Origin: Pelargonium cotyledonis
Lineage: Eukaryota > Streptophyta > Magnoliopsida > Geraniales > Geraniaceae
Direction: 5' to 3'
Assembly (NCBI GenBank): GCA_036897625.1
Contig: JAYMTA010000955.1
Span: 1-22,784, forward strand
Length of the DNA: 22,784 nucleotides
A program made the position numbers and the translations under genes. The notes under the pieces are model-generated. The model did not search any database. It was given only the letters and a program-made list of their open reading frames with translations, and was not told the origin of the DNA. Of the stretch, positions 18,268 to 22,784 are shown piece by piece (the stretch's first letter is position 1; each line of letters begins with the position of its first letter).

Positions 18268-19330
18268 AAAAATGAGCTGTGGACTAGTCAGTAGTCACCA
18301 TATTCAAACTGAAGAGTCATTTTATGGTCAATCACTCAATTGGCTGGCTGGACATCAACCTGGCAACACTTGGAGAGACTTCGGATGGGACGTCTGTGCT
18401 TCAGGTGTGATTTCAGATACTATATACCGAATTCCGTTATATTACAATTGCACATTTTATCCTAAAAATATTGTTTTTGATGGTGAGTCTTGACGTAACA
18501 CTAAGATTGTTGCTTTTCAACCTTAAGGACATTAGTTTGAGTAAGAAAAATAGTTACTTTTTTTAAAAAAATGATAAGGGGTAAGACTGTGCACGTAAAA
18601 GACACTTCTTATTAGGAGTTAGGACTGGCATTGGTCCAAAACCGGACCGAATTATGTCTCCCAAAAAGCACGAGACTGGACTGATTTGGACCAAATTTAA
18701 ATTGATTTTTTTTAGGACAATTAAAATAATAATAGTTTGAGTGAGTAGTCATGGAGTGGATTGTACCAAAAGTAATGTGTGTGTTCTAATAGAATTATTA
18801 AAAAAAAATGTTCCGGAATGATTTTTGTCTTTTTGACTGTAACTGGACTGGACCCAATCGGTCTGGATTCGGCTCCTAATTTTGCACGTGTCGACAACAA
18901 TAAAAGGAGACGTGAGGCTCACACGTGAGTGGGAGCTATGAATGTATCATGATTGATATAAAAAAAAAACGACATCTAATATTTACTCCTCTTGTTCGTG
19001 TTTCTCAGGTTCTTTAAGATGAAACTTGGAAATGAAGTGTAACTGTATTGAGTCGGTTTTTGATGATCCTGCAGTAGCCTCTGCAACTCACAGTAATGTC
19101 TCGCCGTTACATTTGATCTAAACACGAACAAGGGTTTTGCAGCTTTGTTGGTTTTACGCTGCTGCAATGCAACTGTTGATGATGATTATTTCCGAGGACT
19201 GATTCAAATATGTTTCTGCACTGTAAATTTCTGTCTCTCTCTCTCCAAGTCTTTCATGTGTAGGAGATGTTTGTAATGTAAATCTAGTGAATGTAATGTA
19301 ATGTAATTTAATGCTTTTGTTTTTGCGTAA
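18268..19330 (+). other. 3' UTR and flank of the EMB1270-type gene; possible 3'-UTR intron
   Basis: Beyond the stop, candidate donors occur at 18405 (TTCAG|GTGTGA) and 18483 (ATG|GTGAGT), and a pyrimidine-rich acceptor TTCGTGTTTCTCAG ends at 19008. A spliced 3' UTR is plausible. Bases 19272-19306 hold five closely spaced TGTAA/TGTAAT words followed by AATTTAATGC, typical of plant far-upstream polyadenylation elements, so the transcript probably ends near 19330. No second gene is visible. Confidence 0.45.
18611..18880. mobile_element. MITE-like element with degenerate inverted ends
   Basis: The left end, ATTAGGAG followed by ACTGGCATTGGTCC and AACCGGACCGAAT, faces a right end containing CAATCGGTCTGGATTCGG then CTCCTAAT (18873-18880). 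The reverse complement of the left end gives ATTCGGTCCGGTTTTGG and CTCCTAAT, so the ends are imperfect inverted repeats about 270 bp apart with an AT-rich core. The GGTCCGGTTCGG style of terminus occurs in non-autonomous plant hAT-like families; the family is not proven. Confidence 0.5.
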
Positions 19331-19850
19331 ATGTGAGTATTTGAATAAGTGCTTCTCTTTCAAATTTGAATTATAGCATTTGAAATCTGTTTTGTGAGTT
19401 GAATCCAAAAGTTTCGAAATGAAATTGTCTTCATAAATTCACGCATTTTGTACGATTTTATCGAACTGTTTTTTGTTGTCACTAGCGTGAAATGCCCAGT
19501 GACGGGGCTGACAAAATTGTCTGTTTCGACATTGTGAAATTATCCATCATTGATGCATTTGAACATGTGTAAACACATTTAATGATTATGTTCAAATATC
19601 ATACACTAAACACATTTGAAAATCGTGTTTGTGTCGACTTTACCTAAACGAAGGTATTATGTGAGGTGCACACTTTTATTTATACAGCATATTAGTAGAT
19701 GGAAGATTAATCTATGCTACAGTACTTGATAGAATTGTGTCGAATGTGTGTTACATACTCGACACAAACATATCATGATTATGGATATGACGTGTCCAAG
19801 CACGATTATATTGTGTCGGGTCAAGTGTCGTATAATTTGTTTAAGAAGAT
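19331..19850. other. Gene-free interval before the RPL13 promoter
   Basis: AT-rich sequence without a supportable gene. A CGTGTCC...GTGTCGGGTCAAGTGTCG stretch at about 19791-19830 resembles hAT/MITE terminal motifs seen elsewhere in the window. No element ends could be defined. Confidence 0.3.
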
Positions 19851-19853
19851 ATG

Positions 19854-19978
19854 TGGGCTGAACTATTGGGCCCAAACGGGCCTTCTAAGACACCTAAGCC
19901 CCATAGGCCCAAAGCCCATAGTGTTTATAAAAACTAGGGTTTTCTTGTTTTTTAGCCACCTATATAAACTCCCCAAGA
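19854..19978 (+). promoter_or_regulatory. RPL13 promoter: site II boxes, telo-box, TATA
   Basis: TGGGCT at 19854, TGGGCC at 19867, CGGGCC at 19877, GGCCCA at 19906 and AGCCCA at 19913 form a cluster of site II-type boxes. They are followed by the telo-box-containing AAACTAGGGTTTT (about 19931-19943, AGGGTTT core) and TATATAAA at 19971-19978. Site II plus telo-box, which recruit TCP and telo-box-binding factors, is the classic arrangement of plant cytosolic ribosomal-protein genes and couples expression to cell growth. Transcription is inferred to start near 20000. Confidence 0.85.
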
Positions 19979-20000
19979 AAGCCCTAGCAACCTCTCAGTT

Positions 20001-20007
<7 letters not shown>

Positions 20008-20033
<26 letters not shown>
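20008..20033 (+). repeat. (GA)n tract in the RPL13 5' UTR
   Basis: About 13 GA units begin some 30 bp downstream of the TATA box, so they lie in or at the start of the transcribed leader. GA repeats near plant start sites can bind BBR/BPC GAGA-type factors; that role is inferred here. Confidence 0.8.
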
Positions 20034-20072
20034 GCTCGCCCGCGGTTTCTGCTCCGTTTCGTCTGCTGCGTC

Positions 20073-21150
20073 GTAAGTATCCTCTAACTCTATCAGTTTC
20101 TGTTTCTCCGTTTGGATTCCGAGAAAGCTGAGAAGAAAGGGAAAAAAAATCACAAATTTATGATGCGAAAATTTGTGTTGCGTTTCTAACGTCAGAATCT
20201 CATGTAGTTTGTTGCATTTTCTTATGGGCCAAACAAATTTTTTATGTGTTTTGCTGTTGTTTTTGTTGAGCTGCTTGGATTAATGCTTGTTTTAGTTATT
20301 GGCATAGTCAGTGTTTGGTTAGTTTGTATTTTGATATCAGAAACTGTTAGGATTTGTTCGTTTTTCTGTTTGTTTCAGTAGTATTTGAAGCAATTTAGCA
20401 TTTAGTTTGTTCTCTGTTTTGCTAGATCTTTACTTGTTTAATTTTCTTATCAATCAGTCAGAAAGTGAGTGTGTTTCGTGTTATTTTCTTTAGCTGATTG
20501 GATTATTGGTTGTTATAGCTATCTGTATAAGCAGTGTTTGGTTAGTATGTATTTTCAAAGGAAAACTGTTAGGATATTTTTGTTGAGCTTTTTGTTTACT
20601 TTAGCAAATGCATTGTTAGTTGTTTTATCTGCTCTTATTAGATCTTCAATTATCTTTGTTCTGCTTCTTTATTATGTTACTGATGGAGCTTTGATTGTGC
20701 TTGATTATACCTTGTGTAGCTTAAGATATGGATAGAGAGAACAAAATTAAACTTAAAGTCTTTGTGTCTTATTTTTCATGAGGGCTAGTGAAAATTTTGC
20801 ATCCTAACATTTTTTAGTAATCATATTTTATGTTTGCTTTATATTTCTAATTTGTGATGTATTGTTCTACTGGTTTTAGCTATATATATATATATATATA
20901 TATCTTTGTTAATAGTTTGTATTTTGAGAGTAAGTTAACATTGGCTTGATGTGTTCTTTTGCTACAGCAATCATATTCTTAAAATTGTAGTAACCTAAGA
21001 AGCTGATGGCTAAAAATATGCTTTTGTTGCACCAAGTTGAAAGGCATATTTGTGATAATGGGAACACAATGATTAATGAAATGATTTGTTGACTACTATT
21101 GATTTCACCTGTTAGATAATGTGTTTCTGACTTGTTGCATGGATGTGCAG
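20073..21150 (+). other. Leader intron of RPL13
   Basis: A strong donor, CGTC|GTAAGTAT, at 20073 follows the short 5' UTR, and TGGATGTGCAG ending at 21150 precedes TTAAGCC and the ATG at 21158. This gives a 1078-bp T-rich intron in the 5' UTR. It contains an imperfect internal duplication (about 20269-20356 and 20491-20575) and a (TA)11 microsatellite at 20881-20902. Long 5'-UTR introns near the promoter often enhance expression in plants; that is inferred here. Confidence 0.75.
20269..20575 (+). repeat. Imperfect duplication inside the RPL13 leader intron
   Basis: The segment from GCTGCTTGGATTAATG through CAGTGTTTGGTTAG to AAACTGTTAGGAT (20269-20353) reappears as GCTGATTGGATTATTG, CAGTGTTTGGTTAG and AAACTGTTAGGAT at 20491-20575. 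The copies are offset by about 222 bp and have diverged at many positions. Confidence 0.7.
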
Positions 21151-21154
21151 TTAA

Positions 21155-22247
<1,093 letters not shown>

Positions 22248-22784
22248 GAGAAGTTGGTAGGTATATTCCTGTATTGCCCCTCGTATGTGGGAACTAGTAC
22301 TACCGTTTTTGAATGTTTTGTTTGTCTCTTCTATAAAGACTTGCTCGAGACCTCCTTATGTTTTAGGATTTGTATTGTCTGCTGAGTTTATGAATTTTGG
22401 AAGGATTTTTGGTTATATAAAATTATGCTATTGCTCCTTTCTTTCCCGTTTTCTATCATTTTACAGTGCAATATTCTCTTTTGTAGCCAGCTTAAGTGCA
22501 TTATATACTATTTACCCAGAAAGGTATTTTTGAACCATTTCTTCTTTGATTGTTTTTTAGTGTGAATGAATTTTGGAGAAATATGCTCACTGCACGTCCA
22601 CAAGAAAGCATTATTTATTAATTGTTACTTCATTAGTCACAAATATGGAATGACAATTTTTACTTAAAAAATCTTTTTTTATAAAGAAGCAAGTCAGTGT
22701 AGTTCATGGATTGAATTGTCTTGAAGAGAAGTAGAGTTCGCTAAAAAAACAAAAAGAAACAAAGTTGTTTTGTTTTTGTTTTTT
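22248..22784 (+). other. 3' UTR of RPL13 and downstream AT-rich DNA
   Basis: The first 150-250 bp after the stop are T-rich with scattered TTTGT/TGTATTG words, consistent with a plant 3' UTR, but I cannot fix a cleavage site. The rest, to the window end, is AT-rich with A and T runs and no visible gene. Confidence 0.5.

Overview
This is nuclear DNA from a flowering plant, almost certainly a eudicot. The evidence is spliceosomal introns, AT-rich intergenic DNA with MITE-like and LINE debris, long intron-poor P-class pentatricopeptide repeat (PPR) genes, a clear EMB1270-type plastid PPR-SMR gene, and a cytosolic ribosomal protein eL13 gene with a plant promoter (TGGGCC/T site II boxes plus telo-box) and a leader intron. 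I cannot name the species. All recognisable genes are on the + strand.

Left part (1-12000): a tandem cluster of Restorer-of-fertility-like (RFL-type) P-class PPR genes. PPR-A (to 2000) is cut by the window edge. PPR-B (2811-4859) is shortened by nonsense codons and has lost its original C-terminal end. A fourth member survives only as its last 15 codons and 3' flank (6764-6985). PPR-C (8109-11252, 1047 aa, about 27 repeats) is intact. PPR-B and PPR-C are each followed by degraded exons that I recognise as a protein phosphatase 4 regulatory subunit 2 (PP4R2) gene, so the duplicated unit appears to have been a PPR gene plus a PP4R2 gene. PPR-B and PPR-C share a promoter block and a leader. In PPR-C about 400 bp lie between them, holding an RNase H-like remnant and ending in a 25-nt poly(A), as expected of a truncated LINE. 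The 105-bp repeat units of PPR-A and PPR-B have been strongly homogenised.

Middle (12830-18267): a four-exon gene for a 1478-aa plastid PPR-SMR protein, orthologous to Arabidopsis EMB1270 (At3g18110). Its third intron appears to be GC-AG and carries transposon-like sequence. A MITE-like element lies in its 3' flank.

Right part (about 19850-22300): the 207-aa RPL13 (eL13) gene, with a textbook plant ribosomal-protein promoter, a GA-rich 5' UTR, a 1.08-kb leader intron and four coding exons.

The PPR genes act on organellar RNA and eL13 is a cytosolic ribosome component; nothing suggests they work together. The notable biology is the birth, homogenisation and decay of the RFL array together with the PP4R2 fragments. 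I saw no bacterial-type system, CRISPR array, tRNA or rRNA.
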